NCBI RefSeq assembly: GCF_001894985.1
Contig: NZ_BCXG01000006.1
Span: 124,001 to 188,000, forward strand
DNA length: 64,000 bases
Direction: 5' to 3'
Origin: Rhodococcus tukisamuensis NBRC 100609
GTDB lineage: Bacteria > Actinomycetota > Actinomycetes > Mycobacteriales > Mycobacteriaceae
Part shown: piece after piece, positions 53,050-62,103 of the stretch
How the letters are laid out: every line of letters starts with the position of its first letter
How positions within the stretch are numbered: position 1 is the first letter of the stretch
Translations under genes and position numbers: made by a program
Notes under the pieces: model-generated
Told to the model about the DNA's origin: nothing
Databases searched by the model: none
What the model saw: only the letters and a program-made list of their open reading frames with translations

Positions 53050-54494
53050 AGTTCCAACCTTCTGGACATATCGGAGGCGAAAACGCCTGTGGGGTCGTAC
53101 TTCCGGCGGGTCGCGATCCACTCGTCGATCCGCGGGTACATGGCGTGGAAGGTCTCGGCGGTCGCGCGCGAGTCCTTGGCCGTGTACAGCCGGCCGCCGA
53201 ACTCGAGCACGCGCTTGTCGAGTTCGGTGACCAGCTCGTTCAGGCCTGCCTTGATCGGGAAGTCCATGGCGACATTCCAGCCCGCCATCGGGAAGCTGAG
53301 CGGTGCATTGTTGCCCGGTCCGAACAGCTTGAACACGTTGAGTGCCGAGTGGTGGCCCGACGCCTGGATGTGCCGAATGATGCTCTTGAACTCTTCGAGG
53401 GCCTCGGTGGGCACCAGGAACTGGTACTGGAGGAAGCCCTTCGAGCCGTACGCGCGGTTCCACTCACCGAGGAGATCGAGCGGGTGGTAGAACTGCGTCA
53501 GGTTCTGGACCTTGCCGGTGTAGTTCCCGCCCATCCGGTAGTACAACTCGCCGATGGCGCTGGCCGACAGCTTGTTCATCAGGCCGTTCGGGAACACGTC
53601 GGGGACGGTCATCAGCTGCGGGGCGTCGAACTTCAACGGGTCCTTCTGCAGCTTCTTCGGCAGCTCGTCGAACTTCGCGAGCGAGCCGCGGGTGATCGTT
53701 GCGCGACCCAGCTTCGGCGGCGCACTGACCACGTCGAACCAGGCGCTCGAGTACGTGTAGTTGTCCTCGGTGCCGTCCTGGTGCGCGGCGACCGTCTCTT
53801 CGAGACTCTCGGTCCGGATGCCGTCGTTGATGAAGTACGCCGTCTCGGTGGGCGTCATGCTGATGGTCGCGCGCAGGATGATGCCGGTCAGGCCGTTGCC
53901 GCCGATCGTCGCCCAGAACAGCGCGCCCTTGGGGTCGTTGCGACCGCCCTTCGGCGTCAGCTTGCGCACCTGCCCGTCTGCGGTCAGCAGGTCCAGCGAC
54001 ACCACGTGGTTGCCGAAGCTGCCCTCACTGTGGTGGTTCTTGCCGTGGATGTCGGAGCCGATGGCGCCGCCGATGGTGACCTGGCGGGTGCCCGGCAGCA
54101 CCGGGACCCACAGGCCGAACGGCAGGGCCGCCCGCATCAGCTGGTCGAGGCTCACACCGGCGTCGACGTCCACCAGCGCGGTGTCGCGGTCGATGCGGTG
54201 AATGCGGTTGAGGGCATTCATGTCGATGACCAGGCCGCCCGCGTTCTGGGCCGGGTCGCCGTAGGAGCGGCCGAGGCCCCGGGCGATGACGCCGCGGCGC
54301 AGGTGGCTGGGCTTGCCGTCGTTGCGCTCGGCGACCTGGGCGACTGCGGACGCGATCACCTCGACGTCGGGGGTGGAGAGCACCTCGGCCGTCGTCGGCG
54401 CGGTGCGTCCCCATCCGGTGAGGGTGCGGGTCTGGGTGGGGAGAGGCTGCGGCTGTACTACGTCGGCCGGCGTCTCTTCAGCTGTCGTGGACAT
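53046..54494 (-). CDS. dprE1: Decaprenylphosphoryl-beta-D-ribose 2'-oxidase
   Basis: FAD oxidase (VAO family) that oxidises DPR to the 2-keto form; target of benzothiazinones. 482 residues from ATG 54494. Seen: FAD-binding [50 protein letters not shown], catalytic Lys in [22 protein letters not shown]-terminus [12 protein letters not shown]. At the site of the drug-binding Cys387 (M. tuberculosis GWNICVDFP) this protein reads GWNVAMDFP: Ala409. The start has a TAGCCT box 8 nt upstream and no ribosome-binding site, so it is probably leaderless. First gene of dprE1-dprE2-aftA. Confidence 0.97.
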   Translation of the reverse strand: MSTTAEETPADVVQPQPLPTQTRTLTGWGRTAPTTAEVLSTPDVEVIASAVAQVAERNDGKPSHLRRGVIARGLGRSYGDPAQNAGGLVIDMNALNRIHRIDRDTALVDVDAGVSLDQLMRAALPFGLWVPVLPGTRQVTIGGAIGSDIHGKNHHSEGSFGNHVVSLDLLTADGQVRKLTPKGGRNDPKGALFWATIGGNGLTGIILRATISMTPTETAYFINDGIRTESLEETVAAHQDGTEDNYTYSSAWFDVVSAPPKLGRATITRGSLAKFDELPKKLQKDPLKFDAPQLMTVPDVFPNGLMNKLSASAIGELYYRMGGNYTGKVQNLTQFYHPLDLLGEWNRAYGSKGFLQYQFLVPTEALEEFKSIIRHIQASGHHSALNVFKLFGPGNNAPLSFPMAGWNVAMDFPIKAGLNELVTELDKRVLEFGGRLYTAKDSRATAETFHAMYPRIDEWIATRRKYDPTGVFASDMSRRLEL

Positions 54495-54580
54495 CGGTGT
54501 AGAGGCTACCTGGCGGTAGCGACGGCAGCCCGTGTCGATGCGCACATGTGGCCACCGCTACTGCGCCCCGGGTCCCGCGC

Positions 54581-54637
54581 CGAGTGTGCAGATCCGCCCG
54601 CCGCCACCCGGCGTCTGTCCCGGAACCTGCACACTCG
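54581..54637. promoter_or_regulatory. Inverted repeat in the dprE1-gtrA divergent promoter region
   Basis: CGAGTGTGCAG (54581-54591) and CTGCACACTCG (54627-54637) are perfect inverted 11-mers 35 bp apart within the 180-bp region between the two start codons. On the + strand a TACCCT box (54663-54668) ends 6 nt before the gtrA GTG. The repeat could be an operator pair or a large hairpin. Confidence 0.4.
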
Positions 54638-54674
54638 TCGGGGGCGGCGTCCGCGGGTCGCTTACCCTCGACCG

Positions 54675-55145
54675 GTGTCCGGTACCCCCCATGCCCCCGA
54701 GCCGCGCCTGCCGCTCCCCGTCGAGTTGCCGCTGGTGGACGAGCCCGGCGGCACCGACGTCGACCTCAAGACGCAGCTCGTCCGGTTCGTGCTCACCGGT
54801 GCGCTGTCCGCGGTCCTCGACTTCACGATCACGATCCTGCTGCAGAACGGCCTGGGGGTGCCGCGTGCGGCCGCGAAGTCGGTGGGCTTCGTCCTCGGGA
54901 CGACGACGGCCTACCTGATCAATCGCCGGTGGACGTTCAACGCCCCGCCGAGCCGCGCGCGCTTCGCGGCCGTGGTGGCGTTGTACGCGGTGACGTTCGC
55001 GGTCCAGGTCGGCCTGTACTCGGTGTTCGGACAGATCTGGCCGGACACCCTGCTCTACGACGCCCTCGCCTTCGTCATCGCCCAGGGCACCGCGACGGTG
55101 ATCAACTTCGTGGTCCAGCGCGCGGTCATCTTCAAGATCCACTGA
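54675..55145 (+). CDS. GtrA-family membrane protein (Rv3789-like)
   Basis: 156-residue protein with four membrane helices: LKTQLVRFVLTGALSAVLDFTITILL, AKSVGFVLGTTTAYLINRRWTF, FAAVVALYAVTFAVQVGLYSVF and YDALAFVIAQGTATVINFVVQRAVIF. GtrA proteins move or position polyprenyl-phosphate sugars. The mycobacterial neighbour of dprE1, Rv3789, has been proposed both as a DPA flippase and as an anchor for GlfT1; the exact role is unsettled. GTG 54675 is taken, with a short hydrophilic N-terminal extension relative to Rv3789. Divergent from dprE1. Confidence 0.88.
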   Translation: MSGTPHAPEPRLPLPVELPLVDEPGGTDVDLKTQLVRFVLTGALSAVLDFTITILLQNGLGVPRAAAKSVGFVLGTTTAYLINRRWTFNAPPSRARFAAVVALYAVTFAVQVGLYSVFGQIWPDTLLYDALAFVIAQGTATVINFVVQRAVIFKIH

Positions 55146-55151
55146 CCCCGC

Positions 55152-56273
55152 TCAGGGCGGACCGGCCCCGAGCACCAGCGACGCGGTCCGGGCCGCTCCG
55201 GTGGCGTCCACCCAGCCGATCTCGACGCGGTCGCCGGGATGCCGGGCGGTCATCTCGTAGGTGAGGTCCGACGCGGACCGGATCGGGGTGCCGGACCACG
55301 AGGTGATCAGGTCGTCGGACCTGATCCCGGCCTGCTCGGCGGGGGAGCCGAACCCCACGGCCACCACCCGCGCGCCGTCCTGCAGGGTGGGGGAGTTGGT
55401 CACCGCGATGCCCAGGAACGGGGTCGGCCCGACGTGCACGGTCCCGCCGGTCCGGCCCTCCCGGACCTGTCCGGCGACGCCCATCGCGTCGTCGATGGGA
55501 ATGGCGTACGAGGTGATGCCCGTGTGGTCGGCGGCGGGCGCGTCGGGACGGTTGTCCGGGTTGCCCGCGGTGCTGACCCCGACCACCCGCCCGGCGGCGT
55601 CGACCAGCGGCCCGCCGGAGTCGCCGGGACGCACGTCGGCGTCCACCTCGATCATCCCGGTCAGTCGGTTGCGGGACCCGTCGCCGGAGCTGCGGGCGGT
55701 CACCGACTCGTTCAGCCCGGTGACGCGACCCGGCGACGCGACCGGGAGACCGGCACCTTCCGCGTTGCCGATCGCGGTCACCGGGTCGTGCAGTCGGAGC
55801 CCGGTGGAGTCGCCGAGGGTCGCGACGGGCAGCCCTTCCGCCGCCCCGAGCCGCAGCACCGCGACGTCCCGGAAGGTGTCGTAGCCGAGCACCTCCGCGT
55901 CGTAGCTGCGCCCGGTGGCCATCGCGGTCGCGCTGACGTCGACGGCGCCGTCGACGACGTGGTGGTTGGTGAGCACCAGGCCGTCCTCGGACAGCACGAT
56001 GCCGGTGCCCGCGGTGCTCTTCAGCCCGGTGCTGGAGGTGACGGTGACGATGGTCGGCACCACCCGGGCCGCGAGTTCCTCCGGGCTCAGCGGGGCGGGC
56101 GCCGGCGTCGAGACCTCGGGGGTCGCGACCACGGTGGGGCGCGGGGGCTCGGTGTCCAGCCGGGTGCCGACGAGGGCGAGCGCGACCGCGGCGAGGGCGG
56201 CCAGCAGCAGTCGGAGTCCACGTCGGTGTCGCGGCCGACGTCGCGCTGTCCTGTCCGTCTCCACATCCGCCAT
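55152..56273 (-). CDS. HtrA-like trypsin-type serine protease with PDZ domain
   Basis: 373 residues, one N-terminal membrane anchor (LRLLLAALAAVALALVGTRL) after a basic cytosolic tail, then a Pro-rich stem and the protease: His in LVLTNHHVVDGA, Asp in YDTFRDVAVLRLG, Ser in VRPGDSGGPLVDAAGRVVGV. A PDZ domain follows (PFLGIAVTN, GARVVAVGFGSPAEQAGIRSDDLITSWSGTPIRSASDL). A membrane-tethered periplasmic quality-control protease is the likely role. ATG 56273 preferred; GTG 56279 is in frame just upstream. Convergent with gtrA, 6 bp apart. Confidence 0.92.
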   Translation of the reverse strand: MADVETDRTARRRPRHRRGLRLLLAALAAVALALVGTRLDTEPPRPTVVATPEVSTPAPAPLSPEELAARVVPTIVTVTSSTGLKSTAGTGIVLSEDGLVLTNHHVVDGAVDVSATAMATGRSYDAEVLGYDTFRDVAVLRLGAAEGLPVATLGDSTGLRLHDPVTAIGNAEGAGLPVASPGRVTGLNESVTARSSGDGSRNRLTGMIEVDADVRPGDSGGPLVDAAGRVVGVSTAGNPDNRPDAPAADHTGITSYAIPIDDAMGVAGQVREGRTGGTVHVGPTPFLGIAVTNSPTLQDGARVVAVGFGSPAEQAGIRSDDLITSWSGTPIRSASDLTYEMTARHPGDRVEIGWVDATGAARTASLVLGAGPP

Positions 56274-56578
56274 ACACACCCGGCATCCTGCGGCGGGGCC
56301 GCCCGATAGATCACGCGCAGTGGTGAATCTGAATTTACGACGTTTCGGGGCCGCGGGTCGGGTGATTGCCGGGGCCCGCCAACGCCAGGCCGGGGACCGC
56401 CGGGTCGCGGGAACCGGGCTTTGGTTCCGTCACCTCGGGTCCGATTGCGGACGCGGAACGGGCACGCCGACTATCGGTGAATTGCGGGCGGCCTCGCCCG
56501 GACACCGGTACCGTCACGTCCGCAACACCCATTCACTGAGAGTTCGCTCGCACCTTACTTGTTGAGAAGGAGCACTCC
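56274..56578. promoter_or_regulatory. Divergent upstream region of protease and pentapeptide genes
   Basis: About 300 bp without a gene. It contains a small perfect hairpin (GTCCG ATTG CGGAC) nested inside GTTCCG/CGGAAC near 56422-56462. A GAAGGAG ribosome-binding site lies 6 nt before the ATG at 56579. No clear promoter boxes or small ORF were found. Confidence 0.35.
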
Positions 56579-57202
56579 ATGAACGCTGTTCGCCGGGCCG
56601 CGACGGTCAGGATTTTCGCAGGCGCCGCCACCTTCGCCGCACTGTCGACGGGTTACGCGGGCGCCGGACTCGCGAATGCCGACCCGGTGAGTGACCTGGT
56701 GAGCGCGCACACCGCCGCAGTCGCGGCCGGACCCTCCTGCGCGGAGGCCGGACTGGCCGATGTCGCGGTGCTGGTCCGGTCCGTGGCGCAGGACGTCGCC
56801 GAGGTTTTGCTGCCCTGTCGCGACGTGGCCGGCAGCCTGGGCTCGGGCAGTGCCGGATCCTCCGGGGGCGGTAGCAGTTTCGGGTCCAACAACGTCGGCC
56901 CGGACAACACCGGCTCCTACAACGCCGGCTCCAACAACACCGGCTCGCACAACGTCGGGTGGGCGAACACCGGCTCGGCCAACGTCGGCTCGGCGAACAC
57001 CGGTTCCGGCAACGTCGGGTCGGCGAACACCGGTTCCGGCAACGTCGGGTCGGCCAACACCGGTTCCGGCAACGTGGGCTCGGTCAACACGGGGTCGCTG
57101 AACACCGGGTTCGCGAACACCGGGTCGGCCACCGACGGCTCGATGACCACCGGAATCGGCTCGGTCGGCGTCGGATCCACCGGTATCGGCACGATGAGCT
57201 GA
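56579..57202 (+). CDS. Secreted pentapeptide-repeat protein, MPTR-like
   Basis: 207 residues. Signal peptide MNAVRRAATVRIFAGAATFA... with cleavage near LANA-DP; a short helical region with two Cys (residues 53 and 80); then about 20 tandem pentapeptides of pattern x-x-N-x-G (SANTG, SGNVG, SANVG), the last five degenerate (SMTTG, IGSVG). The Asn-x-Gly repeat is that of mycobacterial PPE-MPTR proteins, but no PPE domain is present. Expected fold is a right-handed quadrilateral beta-helix. DNA is repetitive too (30-bp units near 56996-57085). AAGGAG precedes the ATG. Function unknown; likely surface-exposed. Ends Met-Ser-stop in a shared palindrome with the next gene. Confidence 0.8.
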   Translation: MNAVRRAATVRIFAGAATFAALSTGYAGAGLANADPVSDLVSAHTAAVAAGPSCAEAGLADVAVLVRSVAQDVAEVLLPCRDVAGSLGSGSAGSSGGGSSFGSNNVGPDNTGSYNAGSNNTGSHNVGWANTGSANVGSANTGSGNVGSANTGSGNVGSANTGSGNVGSVNTGSLNTGFANTGSATDGSMTTGIGSVGVGSTGIGTMS

Positions 57203-57216
57203 CGGGCTCAGCTCAT
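57194..57216. terminator. Palindrome spanning both stop codons of convergent genes
   Basis: ATGAGCTGA (57194-57202) and TCAGCTCAT (57208-57216) are perfect reverse complements with a 5-nt loop, CGGGC. Each arm encodes Met-Ser-stop of one gene, so both proteins end in MS. It serves as a compact bidirectional hairpin. Confidence 0.55.
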
Positions 57217-58038
57217 GCGGTGGCGCAGCACCATGTACACGGCGCGGCGCATGAACGAGGTGCCCAGTGCCTTGGCGTTGCCGACCCGCACATCCGTCGC
57301 GGACAGCAGTCCCGGTTCGGCCGCGCGCAGCGCCTCGTGGAATGCCGCCGCCTGGGACGCCTGCTGGCGTGCGAGCCGCACGCTCCACTGGCCGGCGTTG
57401 ATGCGGAACGATGCCAGCGGGCGGGGTATCGCGACGACGTCGCCGTGCAGTGCGACGCCGATGTAGGTGGCCTCGTCGATCAGGTACGGGTTGGCGTCGT
57501 CCCACCAGCCGATCTTCTCGAGCACGGCGCGCCGCATCAGCACCGAGCCCGGCTCGCCGAAGATGTTCGCCCCGGCGGTCACGGCCCGCCGGGCGGCGAC
57601 CCGTCCGCTCACCGGTCCGGACAGACCGGCCAGGCCGCGGGCGGCGAGCACCGTCTTGCCCGCCGCGTCGACCAGGGTGCGCTGCGAGGCGACCAGGACC
57701 GCGTCGGGATGCTCGTCGAACGCCGCCACCTGCTCGGCCAGGCAGGTCGGGAAGATTGTGTCGTCGCCGCACACCAGTTTGAGCAGGTCGCCGTTCGCGG
57801 CCTGGCTCACGCGGTCCCAGTTGGCCTTGGCGCCGCCGCCCGCGGGGGTGTGCAGGATCGTGACGCGGGGGTCGTCGGCGTACGGGGCGAGGGCGGCGAG
57901 GGTGCCGTCGCTCGACGCGTGGTCGGCGATGATCAGCTCGAAGTCCTCGAAGGTCTGTCCGAGGATCGAGTCGATGGTTTCGGCGATGTATTCGGCGTTG
58001 TTGTACGCCGGAACAACGACGGAGACCCGAGGCGTCAT
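57208..58038 (-). CDS. Family 2 glycosyltransferase
   Basis: 276-residue GT-A fold enzyme, no membrane helices. Seen: VSVVVPAYNNAEYIAETIDSILGQTFEDFELIIADHASSDGT, the metal-binding DxD replaced by a CGDDTIFP acidic run, GEPGSVLMRRAVLEKIGWWDDANPYLIDEATYI. Sugar and acceptor unknown; it is not GlfT1 (no matching signatures). Start ATG 58038 overlaps the following GtrA gene's stop, so GT2 and GtrA are a translationally coupled pair, suggesting transfer of a polyprenyl-linked sugar. Close to the rhamnose genes. Confidence 0.88.
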   Translation of the reverse strand: MTPRVSVVVPAYNNAEYIAETIDSILGQTFEDFELIIADHASSDGTLAALAPYADDPRVTILHTPAGGGAKANWDRVSQAANGDLLKLVCGDDTIFPTCLAEQVAAFDEHPDAVLVASQRTLVDAAGKTVLAARGLAGLSGPVSGRVAARRAVTAGANIFGEPGSVLMRRAVLEKIGWWDDANPYLIDEATYIGVALHGDVVAIPRPLASFRINAGQWSVRLARQQASQAAAFHEALRAAEPGLLSATDVRVGNAKALGTSFMRRAVYMVLRHRMS

Positions 58039-58544
58039 GCGGAACCTGACCTTTTCTTTCTACTGAAGGAGAAATCTCGATACCCGAAGAAGCTCGCGGT
58101 CGCGGTCACCGCGGTGATCGCGATCTGCGCCGGGATCGGGGGGAATCCGAACACCGACACCGCCAGCGTCATCAGGGCCATGTTGATCGCGAAGGCGCCG
58201 AAGTTGACCACGACGAACCGCCACAGGTCCCGCAGCAGGTGCCCGCGGACGCGGAACACCAGGTAGCGGTACATCGCGAACGCGCACAGCACGTTGCACA
58301 GGTATCCCGCGACGATTGCGAAGTGGTAGCCGAGCTGGTCGCCGAGGGCGAGCTGCCAGACGATGAACCAGGCCGTGCCGAGCGCCGTGTTGAACCCGCC
58401 GACCAGCAGGAAGGCCAGCCCCTGGTTGTTCACCAGCCGCATCAGCGGTCCCGCACCGCCCGACATGCCCGCGGGCGGGGTCGCTTCGGTGTTGCCCGAA
58501 CTCGGGTCGTGGGGACCGCGGTCGGTCAACTGGTGGTCCTTCAT
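58035..58544 (-). CDS. GtrA-family membrane protein
   Basis: 169 residues with a 35-residue hydrophilic N-terminus and four membrane helices (GLAFLLVGGFNTALGTAWFIVWQLAL, HFAIVAGYLCNVLCAFAMYRYLVF, LWRFVVVNFGAFAINMALMTLAVSVF, IAITAVTATASFFGYRDFSF). Family role is translocation or presentation of polyprenyl-phosphate sugars. Second GtrA protein in the window and clearly diverged from the one at 54675. Coupled to the GT2 gene by an ATGA overlap, its likely functional partner. Confidence 0.88.
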   Translation of the reverse strand: MKDHQLTDRGPHDPSSGNTEATPPAGMSGGAGPLMRLVNNQGLAFLLVGGFNTALGTAWFIVWQLALGDQLGYHFAIVAGYLCNVLCAFAMYRYLVFRVRGHLLRDLWRFVVVNFGAFAINMALMTLAVSVFGFPPIPAQIAITAVTATASFFGYRDFSFSRKKRSGSA

Positions 58545-58577
58545 CGCTGTGGTGCTGCCCGTTTGCTCCGGTGAACC

Positions 58578-59183
58578 CTACCCGAGGGGTTGGGCACCGG
58601 CTCCGAACCGTGGCAGTAGCCCGGCCTCGAGTGCGGCGGCGAGCGAGGGTGCCGCCGCGTCCTTGTCGGAGAGCCGGAACTCGAGCTCGGCCCCGTCCCG
58701 GCCCACGGTGGGCCAGTCGATGCCGACCTCGGGATCGAGCGGGTCGATGCCGTGCTCGCGACCCGGCGCGTACCCGGTCGAGCACAGGTAGACGACGGTC
58801 GAGTCGTCCTCGAGCGAGAGGAAGGCGTGTCCGAGCCCCTCGCTGAGGAACACCGCGCGGCGATCGACGTCGTCGAGCAGGACGGCGTCCCACACGCCGA
58901 ACGTCGGCGACCCGGCCCGCAGGTCCACCGCGACGTCGAGGACCGCGCCGCGCACGCAGGTCACGTACTTGGCCTGGCCGGGCGGCACGTCCGCGAAGTG
59001 GACGCCGCGCAGCACGCCGGCCGCGGAGACGGAGCAGTTGGCCTGCTGCAGGTCGAGGGTGCGGCCGGTGGCCTCGGTGAACGTCGGGTCCCGGAACCAC
59101 TCCAGGAACACGCCGCGGTCGTCACCGAACTGCTGCGGGGTGAACTCCCATGCGCCCGGCACTTTCAGTTCGCGAAACTGCAT
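58578..59183 (-). CDS. rmlC: dTDP-4-dehydrorhamnose 3,5-epimerase
   Basis: 201-residue cupin, third step of dTDP-L-rhamnose synthesis; rhamnose forms the linker between peptidoglycan and galactan. Seen: GDDRGVFLEWFRD, QQANCSVSAAGVLRGVHFADVPPGQAKYVTCVRGAVLDVAVDLR with the catalytic His (GVHF), EGLGHAFLSLEDDSTVVYLCSTGYAPGREHGIDPLDPEVGIDW with the catalytic Tyr and substrate pocket. ATG 59183, 3 bp after the rmlA stop, so the two genes form an operon. rmlD, the last step, is not in the window. Confidence 0.95.
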   Translation of the reverse strand: MQFRELKVPGAWEFTPQQFGDDRGVFLEWFRDPTFTEATGRTLDLQQANCSVSAAGVLRGVHFADVPPGQAKYVTCVRGAVLDVAVDLRAGSPTFGVWDAVLLDDVDRRAVFLSEGLGHAFLSLEDDSTVVYLCSTGYAPGREHGIDPLDPEVGIDWPTVGRDGAELEFRLSDKDAAAPSLAAALEAGLLPRFGAGAQPLG

Positions 59184-59186
59184 TAC

Positions 59187-60062
59187 TCACCAATCCTTGC
59201 CGCGGTCGAGCAGACCGAGCAGATAGTTGCCGTATCCGGACTTGACCAGCGCCTCGGCCCGCACCCGCAGCTCGTCGTCGGTGATGAAGCCCCGCCGCCA
59301 GGCCACCTCCTCGGGCGCTCCGATCTTCAGCCCCTGCCGCTCCTCGATGGTGCGGACGTAGTTCGAGGCGTCGAGCAACGAGTCGAAGGTGCCGGTGTCG
59401 AGCCAGGCGGTACCGCGGGGCAGCACCTCGACCTGCAGCCGACCGGCCTCGAGGTAGGCGCGGTTGACGTCGGTGATCTCGTACTCGCCGCGCGCCGAGG
59501 GCGACAGGTCGCGAGCGATCGACACCACGTCGTTGTCGTAGAAGTACAGCCCCGGAACCGCGTAGTTGGAGCGCGGCTGCTGGGGCTTCTCCTCCAGCGA
59601 GATCGCGCGACCCCCACGGTCGAACTCGATCACGCCGTACGCGGTCGGGTCGGCGACCCAGTACGCGAACACCGCGCCGCCCTCGATCTCCTCGAACCGG
59701 GTCAACCGGGTACCCAGACCCGGGCCGTAGAAGATGTTGTCGCCGAGCACCAGCGCGGCGGAGTCCGAACCGATGTGCTCGGCGCCCAGCACGAAGGCCT
59801 GCGCGAGCCCGTTGGGCTCGGCCTGCACCTGGTAGGTGAGGCTGACGCCGAAGCGTGACCCGTCCCCGAGCAGCCGCTGGAACTGCTCGGCGTCCTCGGG
59901 GGTGGTGATCACCAGGATGTCCCGGATGCCGGCCAGCATCAGCGTCGACAGCGGGTAGTAGATCATCGGCTTGTCGAACACCGGCACCAACTGCTTGCTG
60001 ACCCCGAGCGTGATCGGATGCAGCCGGGACCCGGTTCCACCGGCCAGAATGATTCCGCGCAT
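59187..60062 (-). CDS. rmlA: Glucose-1-phosphate thymidylyltransferase
   Basis: First step of dTDP-rhamnose synthesis. 291 residues. Seen: nucleotide-binding signature [80 protein letters not shown], catalytic Asp in [51 protein letters not shown], and [28 protein letters not shown]. Divergent from rmlB with 62 bp between start codons; transcribed toward rmlC. Confidence 0.96.
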   Translation of the reverse strand: MRGIILAGGTGSRLHPITLGVSKQLVPVFDKPMIYYPLSTLMLAGIRDILVITTPEDAEQFQRLLGDGSRFGVSLTYQVQAEPNGLAQAFVLGAEHIGSDSAALVLGDNIFYGPGLGTRLTRFEEIEGGAVFAYWVADPTAYGVIEFDRGGRAISLEEKPQQPRSNYAVPGLYFYDNDVVSIARDLSPSARGEYEITDVNRAYLEAGRLQVEVLPRGTAWLDTGTFDSLLDASNYVRTIEERQGLKIGAPEEVAWRRGFITDDELRVRAEALVKSGYGNYLLGLLDRGKDW

Positions 60063-60064
60063 AG

Positions 60065-61150
<1,086 letters not shown>

Positions 61151-61169
61151 GCGCGACGGACCGAACTGA

Positions 61170-62102
61170 CTACCGGCCGAGCGAACGCCGGGTCGCTTCC
61201 AGGGTGGCCGCGATGCCGGCCGGCAGCGTGCGGTACGACCGGCGGTCGAGTTCCGGCCAGACCGTCGAGCGCAACCGCAGGTCCCCGGACTGGACGTTGG
61301 CGAGCGGCGACGACGCGAGCACGACGGTCGGCTTGCGCCGGAACACGGTGCGGCAGGCGCCGAGCAGGGCGCCGATGGTGGTGCTCTGGCCCGACGCGAA
61401 GATCTTCGTGACCCGCTCGCCGGGCCGGGACTGCGCGAGGTCGAGGGCGTCGGCGACCATCTCGGCCGCGTCGGTGACGAACAGGTAGTCGCGCATCGTG
61501 TCCATCGGAACGTAGATCGAGATCGGTGCCGACACCAGGTAGCCGCGACACAGGTGCGAGATGAGTCCCTGGGGTTTGGTCAGGTTCTGGCCGGGGCCGT
61601 ACAGGTTCGCGAACCGCCCCACCACGACGGACGCCCCGGCGTCGGCCCCGAAGCGGTGCATCAGCCGCTCCGCCACCAGCTTCGCGCGGCCGTAGTCGCC
61701 GAGCGGCACCGGGTCGGTGTCCTCGGTGTGCGGCGCTCCGGACGAGCCGGCGTAGACCCCGCCCGCGGAGGACGCGTGCAGCACCACGCCGGGTGCCGCG
61801 CGGCCGCGGGTGATCCTGGCGATCTCGTCCAGCACGTCGGACACGACCGCATTCTCCGCGGCGAACTCGTCGGCGGTCGTACCGTTCACGCCGACACCAG
61901 CGCACCAGACCAGTCGCCACGGCCCGCCGTCGGCCGAGTCGATCACCCGCTGCGCGTCCGCGAAGAGCACCCGCCTGGCGAGGTCGCCGTCGTGCCATGG
62001 GACCCGGCTCGTCTCGACCCGTTCGCCCCGACGTTCGAGCTCGCGGATGACGGCGCCGCCCAGCAGGCCGCCGCCGCCCACGACCCAGGTCGGGGTGGCC
62101 AT
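61170..62102 (-). CDS. NAD-dependent epimerase/dehydratase family protein
   Basis: 310-residue extended SDR. Seen: N-terminal VVGGGGLLGGAVIRELERRGE (cofactor loop), VWCAGVGVNGTTADEF, SSAGGVYAGSSGAPHTED, YGRAKLVAERLMHRFG (YxxxK), VVVGRFANLYGPGQNLTKPQGLISHLC and MDTMRDYLFVTDAAEMVADAL. Probably acts on a nucleotide or lipid-linked sugar; substrate not deducible. It precedes nothing on its strand but follows the membrane-anchored GT2 gene by 1 bp, so the two are an operon, likely for decorating a wall polysaccharide. Confidence 0.88.
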   Translation of the reverse strand: MATPTWVVGGGGLLGGAVIRELERRGERVETSRVPWHDGDLARRVLFADAQRVIDSADGGPWRLVWCAGVGVNGTTADEFAAENAVVSDVLDEIARITRGRAAPGVVLHASSAGGVYAGSSGAPHTEDTDPVPLGDYGRAKLVAERLMHRFGADAGASVVVGRFANLYGPGQNLTKPQGLISHLCRGYLVSAPISIYVPMDTMRDYLFVTDAAEMVADALDLAQSRPGERVTKIFASGQSTTIGALLGACRTVFRRKPTVVLASSPLANVQSGDLRLRSTVWPELDRRSYRTLPAGIAATLEATRRSLGR

Positions 62103-62103
62103 C

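Noticed and set aside
56996-57085. Regular 30-bp DNA repeats that could suggest a CRISPR array
   Set aside because: They are in-frame codons for NTG/NVG pentapeptides inside a secreted protein, with no spacers and no cas genes.
57208-58038. GT2 gene as glfT1, the galactan-initiating enzyme expected near this cluster
   Set aside because: The sequence lacks the GlfT1 signatures I recall and its pairing with a GtrA protein points to another role; glfT1 and its ABC transporter probably lie outside the window.
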